From positions 62,001 to 126,000 of the forward strand of contig NZ_JAERRG010000026.1 of NCBI RefSeq assembly GCF_016741935.1: a stretch of 64,000 bases of DNA, written 5' to 3'. Source of the stretch: Streptomyces endocoffeicus. GTDB lineage: Bacteria > Actinomycetota > Actinomycetes > Streptomycetales > Streptomycetaceae. The notes under the pieces were generated by a model. That model was not told the origin of the DNA, made no database searches, and saw nothing but the letters and a program-made list of their open reading frames with translations. Made by a program: the position numbers and the translations under genes. Every line of letters starts with the position of its first letter. The first letter of the stretch is position 1. Shown in pieces: positions 16,319 through 25,316 of the stretch.

Positions 16319-17268
16319 TGCGTTACGACAGCCCCCTGGCCGCGGTCGGCAATACGCCGCTCGTCGGGCTGCCGCGGCTCTCGCCCTCCTCCGACGTACG
16401 GATCTGGGCCAAGCTGGAGGACCGCAACCCCACCGGCTCGGTCAAGGACCGCCCCGCGCTCCATATGATCGAACAGGCCGAGAAGGACGGCCGGTTGACC
16501 CCCGGCTGCACCATCCTCGAGCCCACCTCCGGCAACACCGGCATCTCCCTCGCGATGGCGGCCAAGCTCAAGGGCTACCGCATCGTCTGCGTGATGCCGG
16601 AGAACACCAGCGAGGAGCGGCGCCAGCTGCTCGCCATGTGGGGCGCGGAGATCATCTCCTCGCCCGCCGCCGGCGGCTCCAACACCGCCGTCCGGGTGGC
16701 CAAGGAACTGTCGGGGCAGCACCCGGACTGGGTGATGCTGTACCAGTACGGAAACCCGGACAACGCCGGCGCCCACTACGCCACCACCGGCCCCGAGATC
16801 CTGGCCGACCTGCCCTCCATCACCCACTTCGTCGCCGGTCTGGGCACCACCGGCACCCTGATGGGCGTCGGCCGCTTCCTGCGCGAGAACAAGCCGGACG
16901 TCCAGATCGTCGCCGCCGAACCGCGCTACGACGACGTCGTCTACGGACTCCGCAACCTCGACGAGGGCTTCGTCCCCGAGCTGTACGACGAGTCCGTCCT
17001 GACCACCCGCTTCTCCGTCGGCTCCGAGGACGCGGTGTCCCGCACCCGGGAACTCCTCGCCCAGGAGGGCATCTTCGCGGGCGTCTCGACCGGCGCCGCG
17101 CTGCACGCGGCCCTCGGTGTCGCCCGTAAGGCGGTCACGGCCGGGCAGAGCGCCGATGTGGTCTTCATCGTCGCCGACGGCGGCTGGAAGTACCTCTCCA
17201 CCGGTGTCTACACGGCGGCCACCACCGAGGAGGCGATCGAGACGCTGCACGGCCAGCTCTGGGCGTAG
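16318..17268 (+). CDS. cysM: Cysteine synthase (CysM, sulfur-carrier dependent)
   Basis: 316 residues, PLP fold-type II. Lys43 in TGSVKDRPA binds PLP, and EPTSGNTGISLAMAAKLKGY is the substrate-carboxylate loop. In actinobacteria the CysM paired with CysO uses O-phosphoserine and thiocarboxylated carrier; the tight ATGA coupling to the carrier gene supports that type over an acetylserine-dependent CysK. Product: carrier-bound cysteine, released by the JAMM protease upstream. Length is standard. Confidence 0.93.
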   Translation: MRYDSPLAAVGNTPLVGLPRLSPSSDVRIWAKLEDRNPTGSVKDRPALHMIEQAEKDGRLTPGCTILEPTSGNTGISLAMAAKLKGYRIVCVMPENTSEERRQLLAMWGAEIISSPAAGGSNTAVRVAKELSGQHPDWVMLYQYGNPDNAGAHYATTGPEILADLPSITHFVAGLGTTGTLMGVGRFLRENKPDVQIVAAEPRYDDVVYGLRNLDEGFVPELYDESVLTTRFSVGSEDAVSRTRELLAQEGIFAGVSTGAALHAALGVARKAVTAGQSADVVFIVADGGWKYLSTGVYTAATTEEAIETLHGQLWA

Positions 17269-17456
17269 GGGGCCGAATCGGCGGGCGGGGGACAGGGCCG
17301 GGCACCACCCGGCTCCGTCCTGGTGATTCCGCCCACAACGCGGCCCCGTGGAGGAGCTGCCTGGGCTTTTGCGCCTTACGCTCGTGGGCACCGCATGACC
17401 CCCCGCACCTGCCCATGGCCCTCGGCATGGGGACCCCTCAAGGAGGTTCCTGCTTC

Positions 17457-18209
17457 ATGAAGCTCACCGTCGTCGGATGCTCAGGGTCGTTCCCGTCCGC
17501 GGAATCGGCCTGCTCGAGCTACCTCATCGAGGCCGACGGCTTCCGGCTGCTCCTCGACATGGGCAATGGCGCCCTTGGCGAGTTGCAGCGCCACTGCGGT
17601 CTTTACGACCTCGACGCTGTGCTGCTGTCCCATCTCCACCCCGATCACTTCATCGACATGTGCGGATACTTCGTCGCGCGCTACTACCGGCACGACGGTG
17701 GCCGCGCCGAGGCGATCCCCGTCTACGGCCCCGAGGACACCGAGCGGCGGCTGGTCCAGGCGTACGACGACGTGCCCGACGACAAGTCGATGCGCGAGGT
17801 CTTCGACTTCCGCACGCTCACGCCCGGCAGCTTCCAGATCGGCCCCTTCACCATCCGCGCCGAGCGCGTCTGCCATCCGGTGGAGGCGTACGGCTTCCGG
17901 ATCGAGTGCGACGGCCGCTCGCTGGTCTACTCGGGCGACACGGGCCCCTGTGAGGCCCTGGTGGACCTGGCCCGGGGCGGCGACCTCTTCCTGTGCGAGG
18001 CGGCCTTCACGCACGGCAAGGAGGACATCCCGGGGCTGCACCTCAACGGCCGCGAGGCGGGCGAGCACGCGCTGCGGGCGGGGGTCGGGGCCCTGGTGCT
18101 CACCCATGTGCCGCCGTGGACGGACCCCCAGATCAACCAGCGCGACGCCCAGGCGGTCTTCGGCGGCCCGGTGGAGCTGGCCAAGGCGGGCGCGGTCTAC
18201 GAGGTCTAG
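17457..18209 (+). CDS. MBL-fold metallo-hydrolase
   Basis: 250 residues from ATG 17457, preceded by a strong AAGGAGG ribosome site about 10 bases upstream. The metallo-beta-lactamase metal motif HLHPDHFIDMCGYF is intact, and further metal ligands lie in LVYSGDTGPCEALVDLA (Asp) and VLTHVPPWTD (His). It begins MKLTVVGCSGSFPSAESACSSY, as in the RNase Z/phosphodiesterase-like subgroup. The substrate is unknown; cyclic phosphodiester hydrolysis or tRNA processing are possible by family. Monocistronic and followed by a strong terminator. Confidence 0.85.
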   Translation: MKLTVVGCSGSFPSAESACSSYLIEADGFRLLLDMGNGALGELQRHCGLYDLDAVLLSHLHPDHFIDMCGYFVARYYRHDGGRAEAIPVYGPEDTERRLVQAYDDVPDDKSMREVFDFRTLTPGSFQIGPFTIRAERVCHPVEAYGFRIECDGRSLVYSGDTGPCEALVDLARGGDLFLCEAAFTHGKEDIPGLHLNGREAGEHALRAGVGALVLTHVPPWTDPQINQRDAQAVFGGPVELAKAGAVYEV

Positions 18210-18226
18210 GCCCACGGTCCCCGTAC

Positions 18227-18269
18227 GCGCGAAGGCCCCGGAACCGGCTCGGTTCCGGGGCCTTCGCGC
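18227..18269. terminator. Strong bidirectional terminator
   Basis: A perfect 19-bp stem (18227-18245 with 18251-18269) and five-base loop between the convergent MBL-fold and PTS genes. Confidence 0.85.
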
Positions 18270-18323
18270 GGGGCGCGGGCCGGCGTTCTGCGCCGGGCCG
18301 ACGGTCTGCGCCGGGCCGGCGTG

Positions 18324-19574
18324 CTACGCCTTGGTGAGGTCCTCGACCTCTTCCTCGGGCTCACGGCCCGGGGTGGGCAGGTCGAACTTGGTGATCGCGA
18401 AGCGGAAGACCACGTAGTAGACCACCGCGAAGACCAGCCCCACCGGGATGATCAGCAGTGGTTTGGTGGCATGGCTCCAGTTCAGCGCGTAGTCGATGAA
18501 CCCCGCGGAGAAGTTGAAGCCCGCGTGCACGCCCAGGGCCCAGGTGATCGCCATCGAGAGGGCGGTCAGCACCGCGTGGATCACATAGAGCAGCGGGGCG
18601 ATGAACATGAACGAGAACTCGATCGGCTCGGTCACGCCCGTGACGAACGAGGTCAGCGCCAGCGAGATCATCATGCCGAGCACGGCCTTGCGGCGCTCGG
18701 GGCGGGCGGTGTGCGCCATGGCCAGGGCGGCGGCCGGCAGGCCGAACATCATGATCGGGAAGAAGCCGGACATGAACATGCCCGCGCTCGGGTCACCGGC
18801 CAGGAAGCGGCTGAGGTCGCCGTGCACGGTCTCACCGGCCGCGTTGGTGAAGTCGCCGAGCTGGAACCAGGCCACGGTGTTCACGAACTGGTGCATGCCG
18901 ATCGGGATCAGGGCGCGGTTGACGGCGCCGAAGAGGGCCGATCCCGCGGAGCCGAGCCCGGTCATCCACTCGCCGAAGTTGCTGATGCCGTCGCCGATGG
19001 GCTCCCAGACCAGGCCGAAGAAGACGCCCACCGCGATACCGGTGAAGGCCATGATGATCGGCACCAGCCGGCGGCCGTTGAAGAAGCCGAGCCAGTCCAC
19101 CAGCCGGGTGCGGTGGAACCGCTGCCACAGCACCGCGGTGAGCAGCCCCATGATGATGCCGCCGAGCACCCCGGGGTCGTTGAACTTGGCCGGTATGTCC
19201 TCGCCCTTCTGGATCACCGCGTCCGCGACCGGGAACGCCTCCAGCACCTTGCTGTAGACCAGGAACCCGACCACGGCGGCCAGCGCGGTGGAGCCGTCCG
19301 ACTTCTTGGCGAACCCGATGGCCACGCCGACGCAGAACAGCAGCGGAAGGGCGCCGGTCAGCGCGCCACCGGCGTTGCTGAACACGGCGGCGACCTTGTC
19401 CCAGCCCAGTCCGTCGGCGCCGAACACATCGGGCTGTCCGAGCCGGACCATGATTCCGGCGGCGGGCAGGACCGCGATCGGCAGCTGAAGGCTGCGGCCG
19501 ACCTTCTGGAGTCCCTGGAACAGGCCGGCACCCCGCTTCTGGGCGGGCGCCGCATTGGCGGTGGCCGTACTCAT
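18324..19574 (-). CDS. nagE2: PTS N-acetylglucosamine permease, EIIC component
   Basis: 416 residues with about ten membrane helices. It matches the glucose/N-acetylglucosamine EIIC family: GLQKVGRSLQLPIAVLPAAGIMVRLG at the N-terminus and GVTEPIEFSFMF (the conserved substrate-site Glu) near residue 310. There is no fused EIIB or EIIA; the EIIB is encoded by the divergent gene at 19789, as in Streptomyces NagE2/NagF. It imports and phosphorylates GlcNAc, a key nutritional and developmental signal. Two dre boxes lie 51-81 bases upstream of its start. The GlcNAc assignment rests on those boxes and the gene pair. A second paralogue found next to it in some species is absent here. Confidence 0.88.
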   Translation of the reverse strand: MSTATANAAPAQKRGAGLFQGLQKVGRSLQLPIAVLPAAGIMVRLGQPDVFGADGLGWDKVAAVFSNAGGALTGALPLLFCVGVAIGFAKKSDGSTALAAVVGFLVYSKVLEAFPVADAVIQKGEDIPAKFNDPGVLGGIIMGLLTAVLWQRFHRTRLVDWLGFFNGRRLVPIIMAFTGIAVGVFFGLVWEPIGDGISNFGEWMTGLGSAGSALFGAVNRALIPIGMHQFVNTVAWFQLGDFTNAAGETVHGDLSRFLAGDPSAGMFMSGFFPIMMFGLPAAALAMAHTARPERRKAVLGMMISLALTSFVTGVTEPIEFSFMFIAPLLYVIHAVLTALSMAITWALGVHAGFNFSAGFIDYALNWSHATKPLLIIPVGLVFAVVYYVVFRFAITKFDLPTPGREPEEEVEDLTKA

Positions 19575-19624
19575 CGGATTCCTCCTGGTGAGGCGGGCTC
19601 TCGGGGGAAGGGACGGCCCGCTTT

Positions 19625-19655
19625 ATGGTCTAAACCACATGTGGTGTAGACCTGT
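19625..19655. promoter_or_regulatory. Two overlapping dre (DasR) boxes upstream of nagE2
   Basis: Box 1, ATGGTCTAAACCACAT at 19625-19640, matches the DasR core TGGTCTAGACCA at 11 of 12 positions; box 2, TGTGGTGTAGACCTGT at 19640-19655, matches at 10 of 12. DasR is the GntR-type repressor released by glucosamine-6-phosphate in Streptomyces; consensus taken from memory. Confidence 0.8.
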
Positions 19656-19722
19656 TGTAGCACGGAGGGATCCGATGAAGGAATCTATCGTTCCAAGTGA
19701 CGTGTAACGTCTTCGCCTACAT

Positions 19723-19739
19723 AATGGTGTAGACCACTT
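19723..19739. promoter_or_regulatory. dre (DasR) box upstream of nagF
   Basis: AATGGTGTAGACCACTT, 50 bases before the EIIB start. The core matches TGGTCTAGACCA at 11 of 12 positions. Confidence 0.8.
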
Positions 19740-19788
19740 GCCGCATGGTGAACGGACGACCATGGTGAACGGACGACAGGGAGCGAAC

Positions 19789-20022
19789 ATGGCCAGCAAG
19801 GCTGAGAAGATCGTCGAGGGTCTCGGCGGCATCGACAACATCGTCGAGGTCGAGGGCTGCATCACCCGACTCCGTACCGAGGTCAAGGACGTCTCCCTGG
19901 TCGACGAGGCGCTGCTGAAGGCCGCGGGCGCCCACGGCGTGGTGAAGATGGGCAGCGCGATCCAGGTGGTCATCGGCACCGACGCGGACCCCGTCGCCGC
20001 CGAGATCGAAGACCTGATGTGA
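19789..20022 (+). CDS. nagF: PTS EIIB component for N-acetylglucosamine
   Basis: 77 residues from ATG 19789. The EIIB phosphorylation site is Cys24 in VEGCITRLR, followed by EVKDVSLVDEALLKAAGAHGVVKMG as in stand-alone glucose-family EIIB domains. It passes phosphate from EIIA to GlcNAc bound by the divergent EIIC. The dre box 50 bases upstream implies DasR control together with the permease. The size is that of a free-standing EIIB. Confidence 0.92.
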   Translation: MASKAEKIVEGLGGIDNIVEVEGCITRLRTEVKDVSLVDEALLKAAGAHGVVKMGSAIQVVIGTDADPVAAEIEDLM

Positions 20023-20055
20023 GCCGCTGAGCCCGTCGCGCCGTCCTCCGGACAC

Positions 20056-20083
20056 GGCCCCGCCGCGAACGCGGACCGGGGCC
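20056..20083 (+). terminator. Hairpin after nagF
   Basis: GGCCCC (20056-20061) pairs with GGGGCC (20078-20083), with an inner CCGCG/CGCGG stem; 33 bases after the nagF stop and before rph. Confidence 0.55.
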
Positions 20084-20109
20084 CTTCGCGATGCCGATAG
20101 GCTCATCCC

Positions 20110-20841
<732 letters not shown>

Positions 20842-20920
20842 CGGCGGCACCAGGCAACCGTCGCGCGGCGCCTGGCGTTTAGTCAGGTACCACCACCTTT
20901 CCCGGGGAAGGACCCATTCC

Positions 20921-21316
20921 ATGGCGCCGCGCCACCGTCACCGCCGTACCACCGCCGTCACCGCCCTCGCCGCCGTCGCGCTCGCCGTGCCGGTCACCGT
21001 CGGCTGCGGCGCGGTGGAGAAGGCCCTGGACTGCGCCCAGCTCGCGCTCGAGATATCCAACGACGTGGACAACCTCCAGGACGCCCTGGCCGGCGCCGCC
21101 CTCGACCCGCAGCAGGCCGACAAGATCCTCGACGCCCTCGACAAGGACATCGACAAGATGGGCGACCGCACCGACAACGCGGACGTCGGCAAGGCCATCG
21201 ACGACCTCCAGAAGGCCGTGGACAACGTCCAGAAGTCCGTCGACAGCGGCAAGGACCCCGATCTGACCCCGGTCAAGGACGCGGCGGGCGAGCTGACCAA
21301 GGTCTGCTCGCCCTGA
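20921..21316 (+). CDS. Small predicted lipoprotein
   Basis: 131 residues from ATG 20921 (GGGGAAGG ribosome site). A basic N-terminus (APRHRHRRT) leads into TAVTALAAVALAVPVTVGC, a lipoprotein signal with the acylated Cys at about residue 29. The mature part is acidic and helical with regularly spaced Asp-Asn-Leu motifs (NDVDNLQDAL, KAVDNVQKSVDSG), suggesting a small helical bundle, and one further Cys near each end. No family is recognised. It sits between rph and rdgB but has no obvious link to either. Confidence 0.75.
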   Translation: MAPRHRHRRTTAVTALAAVALAVPVTVGCGAVEKALDCAQLALEISNDVDNLQDALAGAALDPQQADKILDALDKDIDKMGDRTDNADVGKAIDDLQKAVDNVQKSVDSGKDPDLTPVKDAAGELTKVCSP

Positions 21317-21387
21317 CCTCCCCCGGCCCGATTCGCCCTGACCGCCCCCGATCGGCACGAGTCACCCACCCTCGATAATCGAGAGCT

Positions 21388-22023
21388 ATGCAGCAACGCA
21401 CTGACGGACACCCTCCGCACCCCCGCCGTCTCATCCTCGCGACCCGCAACGCCTACAAGATCACCGAGCTGCGCTCGATCCTGGGCGAGACCGGCCTCGA
21501 TGTCGAACTCGTCGGCGCCGACGCCTATCCGGAGGTCCCGGACGTCAAGGAGACCGGCGTGACCTTCGCGGAGAACGCCCTCCTCAAGGCCCACTCCCTG
21601 GCCCAAGCCACCGGCCACCCCGCCATCGCCGACGACTCCGGGCTGTGCGTGGACGTCCTCGGCGGCGCCCCCGGCATCCTCTCGGCCCGCTGGTCGGGCC
21701 GGCACGGCGACGACCGCGCCAACCTCGATCTGCTGCTGGCCCAGCTCACCGACGTCCCCGACGAACACCGCGGCGCCCACTTCGAATGCGCCGCCGCCCT
21801 CGCGCTCCCCGACGGCACCGAACGCGTGGTCTCCGGCCGGCTCACCGGCACCCTCCGCCACGAGCCCGTGGGCGGCGGGGGGTTCGGCTACGACCCGATC
21901 CTCCAGCCCCACGGCGAGACCCGCACCTGCGCCGAACTGACCCCCGACGAGAAGAACGCCATCAGCCACCGCGGCAAGGCGTTCCGCGCCATCGCCCCGG
22001 TGGTGCGCGAACTGCTGGGGTAG
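21388..22023 (+). CDS. rdgB: Non-canonical purine NTP pyrophosphatase (RdgB/HAM1)
   Basis: 211 residues. Hydrolyses ITP, dITP and XTP to monophosphates, keeping deaminated purines out of nucleic acids. Motifs: LILATRNAYKITELRSIL, VTFAENALLKAHSLA, the metal site IADDSGLCVDVLGGAPGILSAR, FGYDPIL and the C-terminal NAISHRGKA. It is the last gene of the rph group and ends 25 bases before a hairpin shared with tRNA-Leu. Confidence 0.95.
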   Translation: MQQRTDGHPPHPRRLILATRNAYKITELRSILGETGLDVELVGADAYPEVPDVKETGVTFAENALLKAHSLAQATGHPAIADDSGLCVDVLGGAPGILSARWSGRHGDDRANLDLLLAQLTDVPDEHRGAHFECAAALALPDGTERVVSGRLTGTLRHEPVGGGGFGYDPILQPHGETRTCAELTPDEKNAISHRGKAFRAIAPVVRELLG

Positions 22024-22047
22024 GTGCCGCGCTGCGGCAACGTATAA

Positions 22048-22080
22048 CGGCCTGCGATTCGAGTCATGAATCGCAGGCCG
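22048..22080. terminator. Bidirectional hairpin between rdgB and tRNA-Leu
   Basis: A perfect 13-bp stem (22048-22060 with 22068-22080) and 7-base loop; 25 bases after rdgB and 7 beyond the tRNA 3' end. Confidence 0.8.
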
Positions 22081-22087
22081 TATGCAG

Positions 22088-22171
22088 TGCGGCGGAAGGG
22101 ATTCGAACCCTCAAGCCCTGTCACGGGCCACAGATCCTAAGTCTGCTGCGTCGCCGTTGCGCCACCGCCGC
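22088..22171 (-). tRNA. tRNA-Leu (anticodon TAG)
   Basis: 84 nt on the minus strand. The acceptor stem GCGGCGG/CCGCCGC, D-stem GCG/CGC, anticodon stem GCAGA/TCTGT with loop CTTAGGA (anticodon TAG), a long class II variable arm and the T-loop TTCGAAT are all present. Discriminator A; no encoded CCA. Its first 35 nt overlap the 3' end of the HNH gene at 22137-22880. Confidence 0.95.
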
Positions 22172-22880
22172 TCGCTTCCCACCATGGTAGCGGGCCGACA
22201 TCTGAACGGTCACTTCGCATCGACGCTGCGCGACGGCCGCCCCGGCACCAGGTATTCGTGGCCGCGTGGCAGTTGGGACAGAGCAGTCGGAGGTTCTCGG
22301 GCCGATCGTCGCTCCAGTCGCCGTTGTTGTGATCCACCTCCAACGTCATCGGCCGCCCGTGCCAGAGGGGTCCTGTCCCGCATTCCACGCACCGCTCGGG
22401 CACGCCGATGTCCCTGAGGGCTCGCCGCAGCAGCACTGTCCTCGTGCGCCGCTGGCCGCTGTGCTTGACCAGGATCTGCTCGGGCGTCTTCCGGGGCGTT
22501 GTGCCGGGCTTTCCGCGTTGGTGTGCTTGCCCCAGGAAGTGTGCGGTGTCGATGCCTTCCTCGGCCGTCCAGAGGCGGAACAGGGCGCGTGAGCGTGTGT
22601 TGTCCGGCCGGTTGAGCTGCCGCAAGGCGCCCGCTATGGATGTGGATTCGGCGACGGCACAGCGAAGTTCCTCCCCAGCCGGACGCATCTTGGTACCGCG
22701 GCGTCCGAGAGGCGCGAAGTGGGAGATGTCGATGTCGAAGTGATCGAAACGCTGGTAAAGGTAACAACGCAGGCGACCGTAGGGCCGAGTGCCGAAGAAG
22801 ACGATGACTTGGTTCATGTCGGAGCAGCGCTCGGCGGCCTCGGCCAGGAGTTCCCGCGTGTAGTGGACACGATGGCTCAT
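22137..22880 (-). CDS. HNH endonuclease, second of a tandem pair
   Basis: 247 residues from ATG 22880, which overlaps the TGA of the preceding HNH gene (4 nt). The C-terminal HNH domain has a zinc-ribbon CVECGTG, then LEVDHNNGDWSDDRPENLRLLCPNCH. The N-terminal half has two copies of a DNA-binding-like module ending in IDISHF and IDTAHF. It is paralogous to its neighbour. The last 12 codons run into tRNA-Leu, so its natural end or expression may be constrained by tRNA processing. Such proteins occur in phages and as chromosomal orphans; a nicking or homing role is possible but not shown. Confidence 0.8.
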   Translation of the reverse strand: MSHRVHYTRELLAEAAERCSDMNQVIVFFGTRPYGRLRCYLYQRFDHFDIDISHFAPLGRRGTKMRPAGEELRCAVAESTSIAGALRQLNRPDNTRSRALFRLWTAEEGIDTAHFLGQAHQRGKPGTTPRKTPEQILVKHSGQRRTRTVLLRRALRDIGVPERCVECGTGPLWHGRPMTLEVDHNNGDWSDDRPENLRLLCPNCHAATNTWCRGGRRAASMRSDRSDVGPLPWWEASGGGATATQQT

Positions 22881-23554
22881 AGAGCCGCGCCGACATGGGT
22901 GGCGCGAGGCCGCCGCCGCTTGCCACGCCCGCGGTAGCTGTCCGTCGCCGAGTGGCAGTTCGGGCACAGGAGGCGCAGGTTGGTGGGGCGGTTGTTGCGC
23001 CAGTCGCCATCGATGTGGTCCACCTCAAGCGGCAGTCGGCCGCCACGCCAGCGTGGTCCGGTTCCGCACAGCACGCAGCGCTCGCTCACGCCGAGCGTCA
23101 GCATCGCCCGCTTCAGTCGCTCGCTGGGCACGCGGCGCGCATGAGCCGGGGCCATCTCCACCAGCAACTCTTCCGGACTGCGGCGTCGACGGTTGTCTTT
23201 CATCGCGTCGGTGCGGCGCTGCGGGACAAAGTGCGACGTATCGATGCCGTATGCCTTGATCCGACGGCTGATGTTGGTGTGATGGCCACCCACCAATTCG
23301 ATGCCGAGGTACCGCAACACGTCGTACACGCTTGTCGACGCAGCCACGGCGGGTTCGAGGATCTCTCTTGTCCAGCGGCCGCCCTCTCGTTCGAAGTGCG
23401 ACGTGTCGATGTCCATTCTCTTCATGCGCCCGTGGACATAGCGGCGGGTCGCGCTTTCGGGAGCGACCCCGAGTTTGGCCAAGGCCTCCGAGAGCGTCGT
23501 CGAGGCTGCTGCGACTTCGGCAAGGCGATCTCGCGTATACGGGCTGACTGGCAC
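22877..23554 (-). CDS. HNH endonuclease, first of a tandem pair
   Basis: 225 residues from a GTG at 23554 with a strong GGGGAGGA ribosome site. Two N-terminal modules, each about 45 residues and ending IDTSHF (near 50 and 103), contain SxxLxLGV-type helices that probably bind DNA. The HNH nuclease domain follows: CVLCGTGPRWRGG, LEVDHIDGDWRNNRPTNLRLLCPNCHS, with paired CxxC zinc ligands, and a basic tail. It shares module order and about half its HNH residues with the downstream gene, so the pair arose by duplication. No methylase or toxin partner is adjacent. Confidence 0.82.
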   Translation of the reverse strand: MPVSPYTRDRLAEVAAASTTLSEALAKLGVAPESATRRYVHGRMKRMDIDTSHFEREGGRWTREILEPAVAASTSVYDVLRYLGIELVGGHHTNISRRIKAYGIDTSHFVPQRRTDAMKDNRRRRSPEELLVEMAPAHARRVPSERLKRAMLTLGVSERCVLCGTGPRWRGGRLPLEVDHIDGDWRNNRPTNLRLLCPNCHSATDSYRGRGKRRRPRATHVGAAL

Positions 23555-23875
23555 GCTTTCCTCCCCTATGCGACTGCGTGTCGCACCATCGCACTGAGTA
23601 ACGAATCACTCGGCCAGCGGTTACGCGGTTACGCGGTTGCGCACGACAAGCCCGAGGTCCCGCACTCCCGGATGCGGGACCTCGCAGGCGGAATTCGATC
23701 GTCCGTGCCGAGCCGACGCCCTGGGGCCGGTTCCTCGAACACGCCGTGGGCTGCACCCCGATCCCTTGGGGCAGGGTTCCCCGTGGGCGACGCGCTTTGG
23801 TTGGCGGCTGGTCACGACCATGCGACGGAAGCGGTCACCTCCGAACCGGATCCGTCCGCTTCAGGAGAGCGGGGG
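23555..23875. other. Intergenic region between HNH pair and bcp
   Basis: 321 bases. Holds the HNH promoter side, three copies of an 8-base GGTTACGC/GGTTGCGC repeat near 23620-23645, and the bcp-side hairpin listed separately. No gene is seen. Confidence 0.5.
23653..23684 (-). terminator. Hairpin downstream of bcp
   Basis: A perfect 12-bp stem (23653-23664 with 23673-23684) and 8-base loop, 191 bases beyond the bcp stop on its strand. Confidence 0.5.
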
Positions 23876-24343
23876 TCAGAGGCCCAGGTCTTTGATGATC
23901 TTGGCTACGTGACCGGTGGCCTTCACGTTGTACAGGGCGCGCTCGACCTTGCCCTGCTCGTCCACGATGACGGTGGAGCGGATCACGCCCGTCACCGTCT
24001 TGCCGTAGAGCTTCTTCTCGCCGAAGGCGCCGTACGCCTCCAGGGTCTCCTTGGAGGGGTCGGCGAGCAGGGTGACCTTCAGGTCCTCCTGGGCGCGGAA
24101 CTTGGCCAGCTTCTCCGGCTTGTCGGGGGAGATGCCGATGACGTCGTAGCCGTGACCGGAGAGGAACTCGAGGTTGTCGGTGAAGTCGCACGCCTGCTTG
24201 GTGCAACCGGGAGTGAGGGCCGCGGGGTAGAAATAGACGATCACCTTGCGGCCGGCGTGCTCGGCGAGCGAGACCTGCTTGCCGTCCGCGTCGGGGAGGG
24301 TGAAGGCGGGGGCGGTGTCGCCGGGCTGCAGTCGCTCGCTCAT
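23876..24343 (-). CDS. bcp: Thioredoxin-dependent peroxiredoxin (Bcp/PrxQ)
   Basis: 155 residues from ATG 24343 (MSERLQPGDTAPAFTLPDADG). Reduces hydroperoxides using thioredoxin. The peroxidatic Cys47 and resolving Cys52 lie in LTPGCTKQACDF, the five-residue spacing of the PrxQ class. VIGISPDKPEKLAKF and GKTVTGVIRSTVIVDEQGKV complete the fold. Cytoplasmic and probably monocistronic. Confidence 0.95.
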   Translation of the reverse strand: MSERLQPGDTAPAFTLPDADGKQVSLAEHAGRKVIVYFYPAALTPGCTKQACDFTDNLEFLSGHGYDVIGISPDKPEKLAKFRAQEDLKVTLLADPSKETLEAYGAFGEKKLYGKTVTGVIRSTVIVDEQGKVERALYNVKATGHVAKIIKDLGL

Positions 24344-24495
24344 GGTCTGGTGCTCCTCGTGGCATCGGGGGTACACACCCGACATTAGCCAGCTTCCCGT
24401 CCGGGGGTGCCGTGGGGCGGTGCGGAGATCGAGCTGACAGACTGTCCACTACGAAGCATCGAGACTGAATCATCGAGATTGACGGAGGCAGCGCG

Positions 24496-24858
24496 GTGTC
24501 GGATGCCAGGACCCCTGCGCAGATCGAGGCGGACATCGCCCGCAGGCGGCAGGAGCTCGCCGTGACGCTCGACGAGATCGGGGTGCGGGTGCACCCGAAG
24601 ACGATCATCGGGGACGCGAAGGCGAAGGCGGCGTCGGCCGTGGACCGGACCGCCGGGCGGGCCTATGTGTCCGTCAACCGAGTGGTGACGGGCGTACGCG
24701 GCCAGCTGGTGTCCGAGGAGGGCGCGCCCCGCATGGAGCGGATCGTGCCGGCCGCGCTTCTCGTGGCCGGGCTGGTCGGTCTGCTCGCGCTCTCGGCCAG
24801 GTCCTCCCGGTCCGCCAAGGCGTCCCGCTCCTCGTGGTGCGCCAAGCGGCGCCGGTGA
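24496..24858 (+). CDS. DUF3618 membrane-associated protein
   Basis: 120 residues from a GTG at 24496 (GGAGGCAG ribosome site). The N-terminus, RTPAQIEADIARRRQELAVTLDEIGVRVHPK, is the DUF3618 signature; a C-terminal membrane helix (VPAALLVAGLVGLLALSA, about 84-101) is followed by a strongly basic tail. It is probably a peripheral/inner-membrane protein with its N-terminus in the cytoplasm. The function of the family is unknown. Confidence 0.85.
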   Translation: MSDARTPAQIEADIARRRQELAVTLDEIGVRVHPKTIIGDAKAKAASAVDRTAGRAYVSVNRVVTGVRGQLVSEEGAPRMERIVPAALLVAGLVGLLALSARSSRSAKASRSSWCAKRRR

Positions 24859-24950
24859 GGGAAGGGCGGCGGTGAGGGAGGCCGGCGGGCTCGGCGGCGG
24901 GCTCCGGCCCTGAGGCGTCATCCCGCCCTCCGGCCAGGTACGGTCATGGC

Positions 24951-25292
24951 GTGAGTGCGAACACGACCCATGACAAGCTGCCCATCCGGATGCTGCACGA
25001 CCGCGTGCTGGTCCGCACCGACATTCCGGAGGGCGAGCGCCGGTCGTCCGGCGGAATCGTCATCCCCGCCACCGCGGCGGTCGGCCGGCGGCTGGCCTGG
25101 GCCGAGGTGGTCGCGGTCGGGCAGAACGTACGGACCGTGGAGCCCGGTGACCGGGTGCTCTACGACCCGGAGGACCGGGCCGAGGTCGAGGTCCGCGGGG
25201 TCGCCTACGTACTGATGCGGGAGCGCGATCTGCACGCGGTGGCCGCGGAGCGGCTGGAGGGCGCGGAGGACTCCACGGGGCTTTACCTGTAG
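24951..25292 (+). CDS. GroES-like co-chaperone protein
   Basis: 113 residues from a GTG at 24951. Matches the Cpn10 fold: IRMLHDRVLVRTDIPEGERRSSGGIVIPATAAVG (mobile-loop region), then VVAVGQNVRTVEPGDRVLYDPE and a beta-strand ending VAYVLMRERDL. It has no groEL beside it and differs from canonical GroES in the mobile loop and C-terminus, so it is a divergent GroES paralogue common in Streptomyces. Whether it works with GroEL is not known. Confidence 0.85.
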   Translation: MSANTTHDKLPIRMLHDRVLVRTDIPEGERRSSGGIVIPATAAVGRRLAWAEVVAVGQNVRTVEPGDRVLYDPEDRAEVEVRGVAYVLMRERDLHAVAAERLEGAEDSTGLYL

Positions 25293-25316
25293 GACGGCCC
25301 GGGGTGCCCGCCGGGT

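Noticed and set aside
22088..23700. Integrated element at tRNA-Leu
   Set aside because: No integrase and no second copy of the tRNA 3' end was found; only the HNH pair is next to the 5' side of the tRNA, so a classical att-site integration is not supported.
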